This document shows positions 39,956 through 48,901 of a DNA stretch of 64,000 nucleotides, piece by piece. The notes under the pieces are model-generated. The model was not told the DNA's origin and searched no databases. It saw only the letters and a program-made list of their open reading frames with translations. Source of the stretch: Azonexus fungiphilus. Lineage in GTDB: Bacteria; Pseudomonadota; Gammaproteobacteria; Burkholderiales; Rhodocyclaceae. The DNA lies in NCBI RefSeq assembly GCF_003634965.1, contig NZ_RBXP01000020.1, positions 1 through 64,000 of the forward strand, given 5' to 3'. Made by a program: the position numbers and the translations under genes. Every line of letters begins with the position of its first letter. The first letter of the stretch is position 1.

Positions 39956-40633
39956 GTGACCCCGAACAAGAAGCTTTTCCTGATCTGTAGCGCCGGCCTG
40001 CTGGCCATGCTCTCCGGCTGTGCCACCGAAACCTCGCGCGCCATCGAGGCGCCCCAGACCGTTGCCGCCGCCCGTCCCTACGCCGGCGAGCGCCAGCCGA
40101 TCTCGGTCGGCAAGTTCGACAACCGCTCGAGCTTCATGCGCGGCGTCTTCTCCGACGGTGTCGACCGGCTCGGCAGCCAGGCCAAGACGATCCTGGTGTC
40201 GCACCTGCAGCTGAGCAACCGTTTCTCGGTGCTCGACCGCCAGAACATGAACGAAACCAGGCAGGAAGCCGAGATCGCCCGCAAGCAGCAGGCGCTCAAG
40301 GGGGCCCGCTACGTGATCACCGGCGACGTCACCGAATTCGGCCGCAAGGAAGTCGGCGACCACCAGCTGTTCGGCCTGCTCGGCCGCGGCAAGCAACAGG
40401 TTGCCTACGCCAAGGTGGCGCTCAACGTCGTCGACGTCGATACCTCGGAAGTCGTCTACTCGACCTTCGGCGCTGGCGAATACGTCCTCTCCAACCGCGA
40501 GGTGATCGGTTTCGGCGGCACTGCCAGCTACGATTCGACGCTCAACGGCAAGGTCCTCGACCTGGCCATCCGCGAGGCGGTCGACGGCCTGGTCAAGGGC
40601 GTCGAGTCCGGCGCCTGGCGTCCGGCCCGCTGA
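39956..40633 (+). CDS. CsgG/HfaB-family outer-membrane lipoprotein, GTG start
   Basis: A 225-residue lipoprotein with signal NKKLFLICSAGLLAMLSGC (lipobox LSGC). The CsgG-type core reads ISVGKFDNRSS, LVSHLQLSNRFSVLDRQNMNE, ARYVITGDVTEFGRKE and YAKVALNVVDVDTSEVVYSTFGAGE. CsgG forms a secretion pore for curli, but no curli genes are near, so a pore role is uncertain. I chose GTG at 39956 because AAGGAG lies 7 bases upstream and it places the signal peptide at the start. It leads a three-lipoprotein operon. Confidence 0.9.
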   Translation: MTPNKKLFLICSAGLLAMLSGCATETSRAIEAPQTVAAARPYAGERQPISVGKFDNRSSFMRGVFSDGVDRLGSQAKTILVSHLQLSNRFSVLDRQNMNETRQEAEIARKQQALKGARYVITGDVTEFGRKEVGDHQLFGLLGRGKQQVAYAKVALNVVDVDTSEVVYSTFGAGEYVLSNREVIGFGGTASYDSTLNGKVLDLAIREAVDGLVKGVESGAWRPAR

Positions 40634-40650
40634 GCGGACGGAGCATTGCG

Positions 40651-41022
40651 ATGATCCGGACGAACCTGCTGGCCGGCGCCTGCCTGGCCCTGCTTGCCGG
40701 CTGCGCCAGCCAGCCGCAGTCGTTGTACCACTGGGGGGCTTACCCGGCGGTCCAGTACGCTTATTTCAAGGGCGACAAGGGGCCGGAGGAGGGCATCCTG
40801 GCGCTCGAGAAGGTGCGCGAGGAAGCCAAGGCCCAGGGCCGTGCGCTGCCGCCCGGGCTGCAGGCGCACCTTGGCCTGCTCTATGGGATGACCGGGCGCG
40901 GCGACCTGTTCGAGCAGAACCTGCTGGCCGAGAAGCAGAGCTTTCCCGAAAGCTCGGTCTATCTCGATTTCCTGCTCAAGCAGAAGACGCCGGGCGGCGA
41001 GAAAGCGCAGGGGGCAAAATGA
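40651..41022 (+). CDS. DUF4810-type lipoprotein
   Basis: A 123-residue lipoprotein: signal MIRTNLLAGACLALLAGC, then SLYHWGAYPAVQYAYFKGDKGPEEGILALEKVREEA, a TPR-like helical stretch typical of DUF4810. It sits between the CsgG-like gene (17-base gap) and the DUF799 gene (ATGA overlap). In Neisseria a comparable set, GNA1162 and neighbours, is conserved; its role is unsettled. Confidence 0.85.
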   Translation: MIRTNLLAGACLALLAGCASQPQSLYHWGAYPAVQYAYFKGDKGPEEGILALEKVREEAKAQGRALPPGLQAHLGLLYGMTGRGDLFEQNLLAEKQSFPESSVYLDFLLKQKTPGGEKAQGAK

Positions 41023-41696
41023 AACTGCGCTGCCAATTCCTGCGTACTCCCTTGCTGCTCGCCGCTTTCCTGTTGCTTGGCGGCTGCGCCACGACCTCGC
41101 GTCCGGCCTACGACTATTCGGCCTTCCGCGCGGCGCGGCCGGCATCGATCCTGGTGCTGCCGCCGGTGAACCAGTCGCCGGACGTCAAGGCCAGCCCCAG
41201 CATGCTCGCGCATGCCACGGTGCCGCTGGCCGAAGCCGGTTACTACGTGTTCCCGGTGACGCTGGTCGATGAAACCTTCCGCCACAACGGCCTGACCTCG
41301 CCGGAAGACATCCACGACGTGGCCCCGGCCAAGCTGCGCGAGATTTTCGGTGCCGACGCCGCGCTCTACATCACGGTCAAGCAGTACGGCACCTCGTACG
41401 TCGTCGTCTCCAGCGAAACCCGCGTCACCGCCGAGGCCCGTCTGGTCGACCTGCGCAGCGGCCAGCAACTGTGGTCGGGCAAGGCCACGGCGTCGAGCGC
41501 CGAAGGCGACAACAACAGCGGCGGCGGCCTGATCGGCCTGCTGGTCAAGGCCGCCATCCGCCAGATCGTCGAGACGGTCAGCGACCAGGGCCATGTCATC
41601 GCCGGCATCACCAGCGCCCGCTTGCTCTCGCCCTACGCCAACGGCGGCATCCTGCGCGGGCCGCGCGCGCCGCAGGTGAAGGACGGCGTGCGCTGA
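41019..41696 (+). CDS. DUF799/GNA1162-family lipoprotein
   Basis: A 225-residue lipoprotein with lipobox LLGGC, followed by PASILVLPPVNQSPDVKASPSMLAHATVPLAEAGYYVFPVTLVDETFRHNGL, the GNA1162 signature. The Neisseria homologue is an outer-membrane antigen with a TolB-N-like fold. Translation is coupled to the DUF4810 gene by ATGA. Together the three lipoproteins probably form one outer-membrane assembly. Confidence 0.88.
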   Translation: MKLRCQFLRTPLLLAAFLLLGGCATTSRPAYDYSAFRAARPASILVLPPVNQSPDVKASPSMLAHATVPLAEAGYYVFPVTLVDETFRHNGLTSPEDIHDVAPAKLREIFGADAALYITVKQYGTSYVVVSSETRVTAEARLVDLRSGQQLWSGKATASSAEGDNNSGGGLIGLLVKAAIRQIVETVSDQGHVIAGITSARLLSPYANGGILRGPRAPQVKDGVR

Positions 41697-41714
41697 GCGC
41701 GCGCCAGTCCCGGG

Positions 41715-41744
41715 AAACGGCAGCTGCGGCTGCCGTTTTTTTTT
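41715..41744 (+). terminator. Rho-independent terminator of the lipoprotein operon
   Basis: AACGGCAGC and GCTGCCGTT pair around TGCG, followed by a nine-T run. Confidence 0.92.
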
Positions 41745-41762
41745 GCCCTGGAAAATCGCGCA

Positions 41763-41784
41763 ATTTGACGGTCGACCGTCAAAT
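41763..41784. repeat. Perfect 22 bp palindrome, best copy of the CGGTCGACCG family
   Basis: ATTTGACGGTC is followed directly by its exact reverse complement GACCGTCAAAT. The copy lies 19 bases after the terminator of the lipoprotein operon and 72 bases before the next gene. A perfect 20 bp copy occurs at 62039-62058, and degenerate copies at 3269, 7274, 45522 and 50245. Confidence 0.9.
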
Positions 41785-41855
41785 CCCGGCATTTTCCGGG
41801 CGCCTTGCCGCTTGCCGGAAGGCGCGGGATACTGCGGGCAACGACAGGAGGCAGC

Positions 41856-42062
41856 ATGACTCATGATCAAATCCGCCAGGCCATCCGTTCCGGCTGGCCG
41901 TTTTTCGGCGTCACCCGCCAGGGCCAGGTGATGGCGCGCTATGTGCCCTATGGTCCGGTATTCCGCTGGCAGCGCAACCAGATGATCCCGACGCCGCTGC
42001 AGGGCGAGGATCTGCTGTGGTGGCTGCAGGCCAGCGACGAGGGCGCCGGCGAGGAGCCTTGA
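41856..42062 (+). CDS. Small conserved-looking protein of unknown function
   Basis: A 68-residue soluble protein, MTHDQIRQAIRSGWPFFGVTRQGQVMARYVPYGPVFRWQRNQ and on. It is rich in aromatic residues, has no membrane segment and no motif I recognise. The ATG at 41856 has ACAGGAGG at good spacing, which supports a real gene. It converges on the DUF gene behind gcvP with a 7-base gap. The palindrome copy at 41763 lies in its upstream region. Confidence 0.65.
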   Translation: MTHDQIRQAIRSGWPFFGVTRQGQVMARYVPYGPVFRWQRNQMIPTPLQGEDLLWWLQASDEGAGEEP

Positions 42063-42069
42063 GCCGTCT

Positions 42070-42594
42070 TCAGCCGCGCGGTTGCGGCACGAATTTGTGC
42101 TGTTTTTGCAGGTCGACCGTCAAGGTCCGCGTCAGCGGCAGGTCGCGCCAGCGTACCGCCGGTGTGCCGTCGGCGAGGAAGGCGAGCAGGGCGGTTTCGT
42201 CGTCCGGCGAGCATTCGGCCAGACAGGCGGCGAGATCGCGGTCGTCGACCAGGCCGATGCCGAGCGCGGTGTCGAGCAGGAAGCTGCCCTCCTCGTCGAC
42301 CAGCGCGGCGCGGATCTCACCGGCCGGCGCACCGGTATGGGCGACAAAGCTCTCGCCTTCGCGACGGAAAATCCAGGGCGTGCAGGCAAGATCGACATAG
42401 ACCCGTTGCGGGCCGTTCTGGACGAACCAGCGGCCGGTCTCGTCGGAACCGTACTGCCGGTTCATGAACTCGACCAGGCCGCGGTGCGTCACCCGTTCTC
42501 CCTGCAATCGCCAGTCCCCGCGCCGGTCGAGCGAGAGCCACTCGAAACAGGCGGGGACGTTGGGCCATCTGGCGATTGCCGAGAAATCGACCAT
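42070..42594 (-). CDS. Unknown protein coupled to gcvP
   Basis: A 174-residue soluble protein, [49 protein letters not shown] onward. It looks like a folded beta-rich domain, with WFVQNGPQRVYVDLACTPW and FLLDTALGIGLVDDRDLA. I recall similar proteins in Rhodocyclales but no function. Its ATG overlaps the gcvP stop by one base (TGATG), so it is probably expressed with the glycine cleavage system. Near its end TTGACGGTCGACC (42109-42121 region, complementary strand) is a partial copy of the recurring palindrome. Confidence 0.7.
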   Translation of the reverse strand: MVDFSAIARWPNVPACFEWLSLDRRGDWRLQGERVTHRGLVEFMNRQYGSDETGRWFVQNGPQRVYVDLACTPWIFRREGESFVAHTGAPAGEIRAALVDEEGSFLLDTALGIGLVDDRDLAACLAECSPDDETALLAFLADGTPAVRWRDLPLTRTLTVDLQKQHKFVPQPRG

Positions 42595-45473
42595 CAGTCC
42601 TCGTACGCCGACAGCGGCGGGCAGGCGCAGTTCAGGTTGCGGTCGCCATAGACGTCGTCGATGCGGTTGACGCTCGGCCAGAACTTGTTGGCGGCCACCC
42701 AGGGCAGCGGGAAGACGGCCTGCTGGCGGCTGTACGGATGCAGCCAGTCGGCGTCGATGACGTCGGCCTGGGAGTGCGGGGCGTTCTTCAACGGGTTGTT
42801 GTCGGCCGTCCACACGCCGTTCTCGATCTGGCGGATTTCTTCGCGGATGCTGACCATGGCCTCGATGAAGCGGTCCAGCTCGGCCTTCGATTCCGACTCG
42901 GTCGGCTCGACCATGATCGTGCCGGCGACCGGGAAGGACACCGTCGGCGCGTGGAAACCGTAGTCCATCAGGCGCTTGGCGATGTCGATCTCGGCGATAC
43001 CGGTGGCGGCCTTGATCGGGCGGATGTCGAGGATGCACTCGTGCGCCACGCGGCCGTTCTTGCCGACGTAGAGCACCGGGTAGTGGTCCTTGAGCCTGGT
43101 CGCGACGTAGTTGGCGTTGAGGATGGCGACCTGGGTCGCCTTCTTGACGCCGGCGCCACCGAGCATCGCTAGGTACATCCAGGAAATGGTCAGGATCGAC
43201 GCCGAACCGAAGGGCGCCGCCGAGACCGCGCCCTGACCAGCGTGCGGGCCGTCGATGGCGGCGACCGCGTGGTTGGCCATGAACGGGGCGAGGTGGGCCT
43301 TCAGGCCGATCGGGCCCATGCCCGGTCCGCCGCCGCCGTGCGGGATGGCAAAGGTCTTGTGCAGGTTCATGTGGCTGACGTCGGCACCGATGAAGCCGGG
43401 CGAGGTCAGGCCGACCTGGGCGTTGAGGTTGGCACCGTCCATGTACACCTGGCCGCCGTTGGCATGGACGATGGCGCAGATCTCGCGAACCGCTTCCTCG
43501 AACACGCCGTGCGTCGATGGGTAGGTGATCATCAGGCAGGCCAGGTCGTCCTTGTGTTCCTCAGCCTTGGCTTTCAGGTCGGCGACATCGACGTTGCCGT
43601 TGTCGTCGCAATCGACGACGACGACCTGCATGTTGCACATCTGGGCGGTGGCCGGGTTGGTGCCGTGTGCCGATTTCGGGATCAGGCAGACCTTGCGATG
43701 CGCTTCGCCACGGCTGGCGTGGTAACGCGCAATCGCCACCAGGCCGGCGTATTCGCCCTGGGCGCCGGAGTTCGGCTGCATGCAGATGGCGTCGAAGCCG
43801 GTCACCGTCTTCAGCCATTCGGTCAGGCCGGCGATCATCTCGTGGTAGCCGGCGACCTGCTCGCGCGGGGCGAACGGGTGGATGCCGCCGAATTCCGGCC
43901 AGGTGACCGGGATCATTTCGCTGGTCGCGTTCAGCTTCATCGTGCACGAGCCGAGCGAGATCATCGAATGGTCGAGCGCCAGGTCCTTGTTCTGCAGCGA
44001 CTTCAGGTAGCGCAGCATCTCGTGCTCGGTGTGGTGCGTGTTGAACACCGGGTGCGCGAGGATCGCGTCGTCGCGCAGCAGGGCGGCCGGCAGCGCCGGG
44101 TCGGCGGCGGCGAGCTGGGCGTCGAAGGTTTCCATGTCGAGCGTGACCTGGGTGATCAGCTTGAACAGTTCGGCGACATCGTTGCGCGTCGTCGTTTCGT
44201 CGAAGGAGACGCCGAGGACGCCGGCCGAGACGCGGCGCAGGTTGTAGCCGGCGGCGACGGCCGCCTGATGGATGCTCTCGGCGCGGGCGCCGAGGTCGAT
44301 ATGGACGGTGTCGAAGAACTGCCCGGTGAGCAGCTTGACGCCGGCGCGCTTGAGGCCTTCGGCGAGGATCGCGGTCAGCCGGTGGATGCGCGTGGCGATC
44401 GTCTTCAGGCCTTGCGGGCCGTGGTAAACGGCGTACATGCCGGCCATGTTGGCGAGCAGCACCTGCGAGGTGCAGATGTTGGAATTGGCCTTCTCGCGGC
44501 GGATGTGCTGTTCGCGCGTCTGCAGCGTCATGCGGTAGGCGGTCTTGCCGCGCGCGTCCTTGGAGACGCCGATGATGCGGCCCGGCATCGAGCGGACGAA
44601 GGCTTCGCGGGTGGCGAAGAAGGCGGCGTGCGGGCCGCCGAAGCCCATCGGGATGCCGAAGCGCTGGCTCGAACCGAGGGCGATGTCGGCGCCCATGGCG
44701 CCCGGCGACTTGAGCAGCACCAGGGCCATCAGGTCGGCGGCGACGGCGACCGTGGTGCCGCGTGCCTTGAGGCCGGCGATGATCGCGCTGAGGTCGCGCA
44801 CTTCGCCGTTGTCGTTCGGGTACTGGAGCAGGGCGCCGAAGAATTCCTCGTCCTTGACCGTGTCGACCGTGGCGATCACCAGCTCGAAGCCGAAGTAGGC
44901 GGCGCGCGTCCTGACCACGTCGATGGTCTGCGGGAAGCAGGCGGCGTCGACCAGGAAGCGGTTCGACTTCGACTTGGAAACGCGGCGGGCCATCGTCATC
45001 GCTTCGGCAGCGGCGGTGGCTTCGTCGAGCAGCGAGGCGTTGGCGATTTCCAGGCCGGTCAGGTCGACGACCATCTGCTGGAAGTTCATCAGCGCTTCCA
45101 GGCGGCCCTGGGCGATCTCGGCCTGGTAGGGCGTGTAGGCGGTGTACCAGCCGGGGTTTTCCATGACGTTGCGCAGGATCACCTTGGGCGTCAGCGTGTC
45201 GTAGTAGCCCATGCCGATGCACGACTTCTGGATCACGTTCTTGCCGGCGATCGCCTTCAGGTCGGCGAGCGCCTCGTGTTCGCGGCGCGGGGCCGGCAGC
45301 GGCAGGTCGGCCGGCAGGCGGATGGCGGCCGGGACGGTCTGGTCGATCAGCTGGTCGAGGCTGGCGGCACCGATGGTGGCCAGCATCTCGGTCATTTCAG
45401 TGGTGCAGGGGCCGATGTGACGGTCGATGAACTCGTCGTGCTGCTCCAGGGCGCTCAAGGGCAGGGTCTTCAT
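42594..45473 (-). CDS. gcvP: Glycine dehydrogenase (decarboxylating), P protein
   Basis: A 959-residue homodimeric PLP enzyme, full length for the single-chain form. It decarboxylates glycine and passes aminomethyl to lipoyl-GcvH. The N-terminal half starts [21 protein letters not shown]. The PLP lysine is in [22 protein letters not shown] in the C-terminal half, and [15 protein letters not shown] and [12 protein letters not shown] are active-site blocks. It follows gcvH by 88 bases. It is last but one in gcvT-gcvH-gcvP-unknown. Confidence 0.97.
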   Translation of the reverse strand: MKTLPLSALEQHDEFIDRHIGPCTTEMTEMLATIGAASLDQLIDQTVPAAIRLPADLPLPAPRREHEALADLKAIAGKNVIQKSCIGMGYYDTLTPKVILRNVMENPGWYTAYTPYQAEIAQGRLEALMNFQQMVVDLTGLEIANASLLDEATAAAEAMTMARRVSKSKSNRFLVDAACFPQTIDVVRTRAAYFGFELVIATVDTVKDEEFFGALLQYPNDNGEVRDLSAIIAGLKARGTTVAVAADLMALVLLKSPGAMGADIALGSSQRFGIPMGFGGPHAAFFATREAFVRSMPGRIIGVSKDARGKTAYRMTLQTREQHIRREKANSNICTSQVLLANMAGMYAVYHGPQGLKTIATRIHRLTAILAEGLKRAGVKLLTGQFFDTVHIDLGARAESIHQAAVAAGYNLRRVSAGVLGVSFDETTTRNDVAELFKLITQVTLDMETFDAQLAAADPALPAALLRDDAILAHPVFNTHHTEHEMLRYLKSLQNKDLALDHSMISLGSCTMKLNATSEMIPVTWPEFGGIHPFAPREQVAGYHEMIAGLTEWLKTVTGFDAICMQPNSGAQGEYAGLVAIARYHASRGEAHRKVCLIPKSAHGTNPATAQMCNMQVVVVDCDDNGNVDVADLKAKAEEHKDDLACLMITYPSTHGVFEEAVREICAIVHANGGQVYMDGANLNAQVGLTSPGFIGADVSHMNLHKTFAIPHGGGGPGMGPIGLKAHLAPFMANHAVAAIDGPHAGQGAVSAAPFGSASILTISWMYLAMLGGAGVKKATQVAILNANYVATRLKDHYPVLYVGKNGRVAHECILDIRPIKAATGIAEIDIAKRLMDYGFHAPTVSFPVAGTIMVEPTESESKAELDRFIEAMVSIREEIRQIENGVWTADNNPLKNAPHSQADVIDADWLHPYSRQQAVFPLPWVAANKFWPSVNRIDDVYGDRNLNCACPPLSAYED

Positions 45474-45506
45474 GGGGTGGTTTCTCGCGGGGGCTATGCA
45501 GCGGAA

Positions 45507-45536
45507 CAGCCCGGCCTCTGACGGTCGACCGGGCTG
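45507..45536 (-). other. Stem-loop in the gcvH-gcvP spacer carrying a palindrome core
   Basis: CAGCCCGG and CCGGGCTG form an 8 bp stem with a 14-base loop that includes part of the CGGTCGACCG core (45522-45531). No T tract follows on the minus strand, so it is not a classic terminator. It could tune gcvP expression or protect the gcvTH mRNA end. Confidence 0.55.
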
Positions 45537-45561
45537 GCGGAGGAAAAACGGCGGGCCGGGA

Positions 45562-45948
45562 TCAGGCGGCGTCGGCGACAGCCTGGTAGGCGGCAGCGTC
45601 GAGCAGGGCGTCGACGTCGGCGATGTTGTCCGGGGTCATCTTGAACAGCCAGGCGGCGTAGGCGTCGGCATTGACCGACTCCGGCGCATCGACGGCGGCC
45701 TGGTTGACTTCGGTGACGGTGCCGGCGATCGGCGCGTACACGTCGGCGGCGGCCTTGACCGACTCGACCACGGCGATTTCCTTCTCGGCGTCGTAATGGG
45801 CGCCGACTTCCGGCAGCTCGACGAAGACCAGATCACCCAGGGCTTCCTGCGCGTGGTCGGAAATACCGACGGTGACGGTGCCATCGGCGTTCTTCAGGAC
45901 CCACTCGTGGGAGGCGGCGTACTTGAGGTTGGACGGGACGTTGGACAT
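45562..45948 (-). CDS. gcvH: Glycine cleavage system H protein
   Basis: A 128-residue lipoyl carrier. The lipoylated lysine lies in [23 protein letters not shown] (around residue 62), and KYAASHEWV opens the domain. It shuttles the aminomethyl group between GcvP, GcvT and lipoamide dehydrogenase. AGGAGA precedes the ATG. It is 28 bases from gcvT. Confidence 0.97.
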   Translation of the reverse strand: MSNVPSNLKYAASHEWVLKNADGTVTVGISDHAQEALGDLVFVELPEVGAHYDAEKEIAVVESVKAAADVYAPIAGTVTEVNQAAVDAPESVNADAYAAWLFKMTPDNIADVDALLDAAAYQAVADAA

Positions 45949-45976
45949 GGTTTTCTCCTGATTGGGTGAATTTGAA

Positions 45977-47068
45977 TTAGATGACGGCTTTGCCGTTGCG
46001 GGCGAATACGGGTTTGGTGACCCTGGCCTTGAGCAGCTTGCCGCGGATGTCGACCTCGACTTGATCGCCGATGGCGACGCCGAGCGGCAGGCGGGCGAGG
46101 GCGATGGACTGCTGCAGGGTCGGCGAGAAGCTGCCGGAAGTGATCTCGCCGTCGCCGTGGGCGGTGACGACCTTCTGGTGGCCGCGCAGCACGCCCTTGT
46201 CGAGCAGGATCAGGCCGAGGAACTGTTTCTGCTGGCCGTTGACGGTCAACGCCGCCTTGCCGACGAAATCGCGCGCGTCCTTCATGGCGACGGTCCAGGC
46301 CAGGCCGGCATCGAGCGGCGATACCGTCTCGTCCATGTCCTGGCCGTAGAGATTCATGCCGGCTTCCAGGCGCAGCGTGTCGCGGGCGCCCAGGCCGCAG
46401 GGCGCGACGCCGGCTGCCTTGAGCGCGTTCCACACGGCTTCGGCTTCGCCGGCCGGCAGCATGATTTCGTAGCCGTCTTCGCCGGTATAACCGGTGCTGG
46501 CGATGAAATACTGATCGACCTCGGCGGCGAAGAAGGGCTTCAGGCCCTCGCTTGCTGCCTTCACTTGCGGCAGCACCTGCCACACCTTGGCGCGCGCGTT
46601 CGGGCCCTGGACGGCGATGATGGCGAGATTGCCGGCACCGTCGCGGCGCTGGGTGATGCTCACGTCCATCTTCCATTCGGCGGCCTTGGCCTGCATCCAG
46701 GCCAGGTCCTTGTCGGCGGTGCCGGCATTGACCACCAGGCGGAACCTGGTGTCGGTGAGGAAATAAATGATCAGGTCATCGATGACGCCGCCGGCTTCGT
46801 TCAACATGGCAGCGTAGAGCGCCTTGCCGGAAACAGTCAGCTTGGCGACGTCGTTGGCAACGAGGCGCGAGAGGAAGGGGCGGCAATCGGCGCCGACCAG
46901 ATCGACCGGGCACATGTGCGAGACGTCGAACATGCCGCAATCCTTGCGCACCGCGTGGTGCTCCTCGATCTGCGAACCGTAGTTGACCGGCATGTCCCAG
47001 CCGCCGAAATCGACCATCCGGGCGCCAAGTGCGCGATGGGCGGCATTCAAGACCGTTTGCTTCAGCAT
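45977..47068 (-). CDS. gcvT: Aminomethyltransferase, glycine cleavage T protein
   Basis: A 363-residue folate-dependent enzyme that releases ammonia and forms methylene-tetrahydrofolate. It has [49 protein letters not shown] and [27 protein letters not shown], all T-protein marks. AAAGGA precedes the ATG. It is the first gene behind the glycine riboswitch. Confidence 0.97.
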   Translation of the reverse strand: MLKQTVLNAAHRALGARMVDFGGWDMPVNYGSQIEEHHAVRKDCGMFDVSHMCPVDLVGADCRPFLSRLVANDVAKLTVSGKALYAAMLNEAGGVIDDLIIYFLTDTRFRLVVNAGTADKDLAWMQAKAAEWKMDVSITQRRDGAGNLAIIAVQGPNARAKVWQVLPQVKAASEGLKPFFAAEVDQYFIASTGYTGEDGYEIMLPAGEAEAVWNALKAAGVAPCGLGARDTLRLEAGMNLYGQDMDETVSPLDAGLAWTVAMKDARDFVGKAALTVNGQQKQFLGLILLDKGVLRGHQKVVTAHGDGEITSGSFSPTLQQSIALARLPLGVAIGDQVEVDIRGKLLKARVTKPVFARNGKAVI

Positions 47069-47110
47069 ATCAATCCTTTACTGACGTTCGTTGACGTCGA
47101 TTCTGGAAAC

Positions 47111-47154
47111 AGAAAAGGGGTGAAACGTAAAACTCGCGTTTTGCGTTTCACCCC
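47111..47154 (-). terminator. Intrinsic terminator of the glycine riboswitch expression platform
   Basis: On the minus strand GGGGTGAAACG...CGTTTCACCCC forms a 17 bp stem with one mismatch and loop GCGA. It is followed by TTTTC, 43 bases before the gcvT start. It lies immediately downstream of the second aptamer, so glycine probably controls read-through. Confidence 0.85.
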
Positions 47155-47155
47155 T

Positions 47156-47312
47156 CTGTCCTCGATACCTGAGAGATTTGCCCCATCGGTGGGCGCTGTT
47201 TACGCCGCTCTCCAGAGTTTGACCGGCTTGCCGGCCGATCCGCGGTCCTTTTGCCTGAGCGTTTTCGGGTGAAATTGCGCCTTCGGCGGCAGACGGGTCT
47301 GCGCTCTCCCAC
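47156..47312 (-). ncRNA. Tandem glycine riboswitch controlling gcvTHP
   Basis: Two aptamers can be read on the minus strand. The first (about 47312 to 47239) has GGGAGAGCGCAG, GCCGCCGAAGGCGCAA and CGCTCAGGCAAAAGGACCG. The second (about 47222 to 47156) has CTGGAGAGCGGCG, CACCGATGGGGCAAA and CTCTCAGGTATCGAGGACAG. These GAGAG / CCGAAGG / CTCAGG blocks are the conserved core of glycine riboswitches. In other bacteria the tandem form turns gcv expression on when glycine is abundant. Confidence 0.95.
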
Positions 47313-47324
47313 GGAACGGCTGGC

Positions 47325-47353
47325 ACTATAGCCGGACATCGTTGTCCGAGCAA
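47325..47353 (-). promoter_or_regulatory. Promoter of the riboswitch-gcvTHP operon
   Basis: On the minus strand TTGCTC and TATAGT are separated by exactly 17 bases. The -10 box ends about 13 bases before the first aptamer, so transcription would start at its 5' edge. Confidence 0.8.
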
Positions 47354-47431
47354 CATGCTGCGCCGCACAAGGCGCGCCGGCCGCCTGGCGGCTTCGTGTT
47401 AAACTCGTCGTTTGCTATCGACGCCTTCGCC

Positions 47432-48277
47432 GTGATCCCCGCCAACTTCGATTTTCATTGCCATTCCTCGGTTTCCGACGGCTTGCTGCCGCCCGCGGAG
47501 GTCGCCCGGCGGGCGGCGGGCAACGGCGTCGACCTGTGGGCGCTGACCGACCACGACGATCTCGGCGGGCTCGACATCGCCCAGGCGACCGCCCGCGAAG
47601 CCGGCATCCGCTTCGTTCCCGGTGTCGAGATTTCGATCGAGTGGCGCGAGATGCCGATCCACATCGTCGGCCTCGGCTTCGACTGGCACCATCCGGCACT
47701 GGTCGATGGCCTCGCCGAACTGCGCAGCGGCCGTCTCGAACGCGCCCGGCGAATGGGCGAGGCGCTCGACGCGATCGGCATTCCCGGTGTCTTCGCCGGG
47801 GCGATGGGCTACGTCACCAACCCGAACCTGATCTCGCGCGCGCATTTCGCCCGCTACCTGGTGTCGATCGGCATCGCCCGCGATACCTCGGGCGTCTTCC
47901 AGCATTACCTGACGCCGGGCAAGCCGGGCTACGTCGATCACCGCTGGGCCTCGCTCGCCGATGCGATCGGCTGGATCACCGCCGCCGGCGGTGTCGCCGT
48001 GGTCGCGCATCCCGGCCGCTACAAGATGTCGGGCGGCGACATGCGCAAGTTCCTCGACGAGTTCAAGGACCTCGGCGGCCAGGCGATCGAGGTCACCAGC
48101 GGCAGTCATTCGCCCGACCATGTCCTGCATTTTGCCCGGCTGGCCCGGCATTACGCTTTCCATGCCTCGCGCGGCTCGGATTTTCACGGGCCGGAGGAAA
48201 GCTATGTCGACCTCGGCCGCCTGCCATCCCTGCCGCAAGACCTGAAGCCGGTCTGGCGCCTTCTCGACCTGTCATGA
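47432..48277 (+). CDS. PHP-domain phosphoesterase (RNase AM/YciV-like), GTG start
   Basis: A 281-residue PHP protein. Metal ligands appear in DFHCHSSVSDG, LTDHDDLGG, PGVEISIEW, VVAHPGRYKM and RGSDFHGPEE. E. coli YciV (RNase AM) uses this fold to trim 5' ends of rRNA and to act on 3',5'-bisphosphate nucleotides. I chose GTG at 47432, just before the first metal motif; TTAAACT at 47399-47405 may be its -10 box. The gene is divergent from gcv and coupled (ATGA) to the YciO gene, a pairing also seen in E. coli. Confidence 0.9.
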   Translation: MIPANFDFHCHSSVSDGLLPPAEVARRAAGNGVDLWALTDHDDLGGLDIAQATAREAGIRFVPGVEISIEWREMPIHIVGLGFDWHHPALVDGLAELRSGRLERARRMGEALDAIGIPGVFAGAMGYVTNPNLISRAHFARYLVSIGIARDTSGVFQHYLTPGKPGYVDHRWASLADAIGWITAAGGVAVVAHPGRYKMSGGDMRKFLDEFKDLGGQAIEVTSGSHSPDHVLHFARLARHYAFHASRGSDFHGPEESYVDLGRLPSLPQDLKPVWRLLDLS

Positions 48278-48900
48278 GCCGCGTCGTCAACATCCATCCG
48301 GATTCACCCCAGCCGCGCCTGCTCGTACAGGCCGCAGAATTCATCCGCAACGGCGCCGTCGTCGCGCTGCCAACCGATTCCTGCTACGCGCTGGGCTGCC
48401 ATCTCGGCGACAAGGAAGCGCTCGACCGCATCCGGCTGATCCGCCAGATGGACGAGCGCCACCACCTGACGCTGATGGTTCGCGACCTTTCCGAGATCGC
48501 CCATTTCGCCCGCGTGGACAACGCCCAGTACCGCCTGCTCAAGGCGGCGACGCCAGGCAGCTATACCTTCATCCTCGAAGGCAGCAAGGAGCTGCCGCGG
48601 CGCGTGATGCACCCGAAGCGCAAGACGATCGGCGTCCGCGTTCCCGATCATCCGGTCGCACTGGCGCTGCTCGCCGAACTCGGCGAGCCGCTGCTGACGA
48701 CGACGCTGCAACTGCCGGGCGACGAACATCCGCTGACCGAGGGCTGGGAAATCCAGGACCGCCTCGAGGAGCAGATCGAACTGGTGCTCGATGCCGGCAC
48801 CTGCGGTATCGAGCCAACCACGGTCATCGACCTGACCGGCAAGGCGCCCGAACTGGTGCGCGCCGGTCGCGGTCCGCTGGCACCTTTCGGTTTCGAGTGA
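48274..48900 (+). CDS. YciO-type Sua5/YrdC domain protein
   Basis: A 208-residue protein of the YrdC/Sua5 superfamily: NGAVVALPTDSCYALGCHLGDKEALDRIRLIRQMDERHHLTLMVRDLSEIAHFARVDN. YrdC/TsaC proteins make threonylcarbamoyl-AMP for tRNA t6A; YciO paralogues share the fold and their role is less clear. The neighbour PHP gene (YciV-like) favours YciO over TsaC. Its ATG overlaps the PHP stop and the M50 gene follows after one base. Confidence 0.88.
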   Translation: MSRVVNIHPDSPQPRLLVQAAEFIRNGAVVALPTDSCYALGCHLGDKEALDRIRLIRQMDERHHLTLMVRDLSEIAHFARVDNAQYRLLKAATPGSYTFILEGSKELPRRVMHPKRKTIGVRVPDHPVALALLAELGEPLLTTTLQLPGDEHPLTEGWEIQDRLEEQIELVLDAGTCGIEPTTVIDLTGKAPELVRAGRGPLAPFGFE

Positions 48901-48901
48901 C

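Noticed and set aside
46235-46252. TTGACGGTCAACG inside gcvT as another palindrome copy
   Set aside because: The centre is TCAACG rather than TCGACC, so the core is broken; the similarity comes from the codons for Leu-Thr-Val-Asn.
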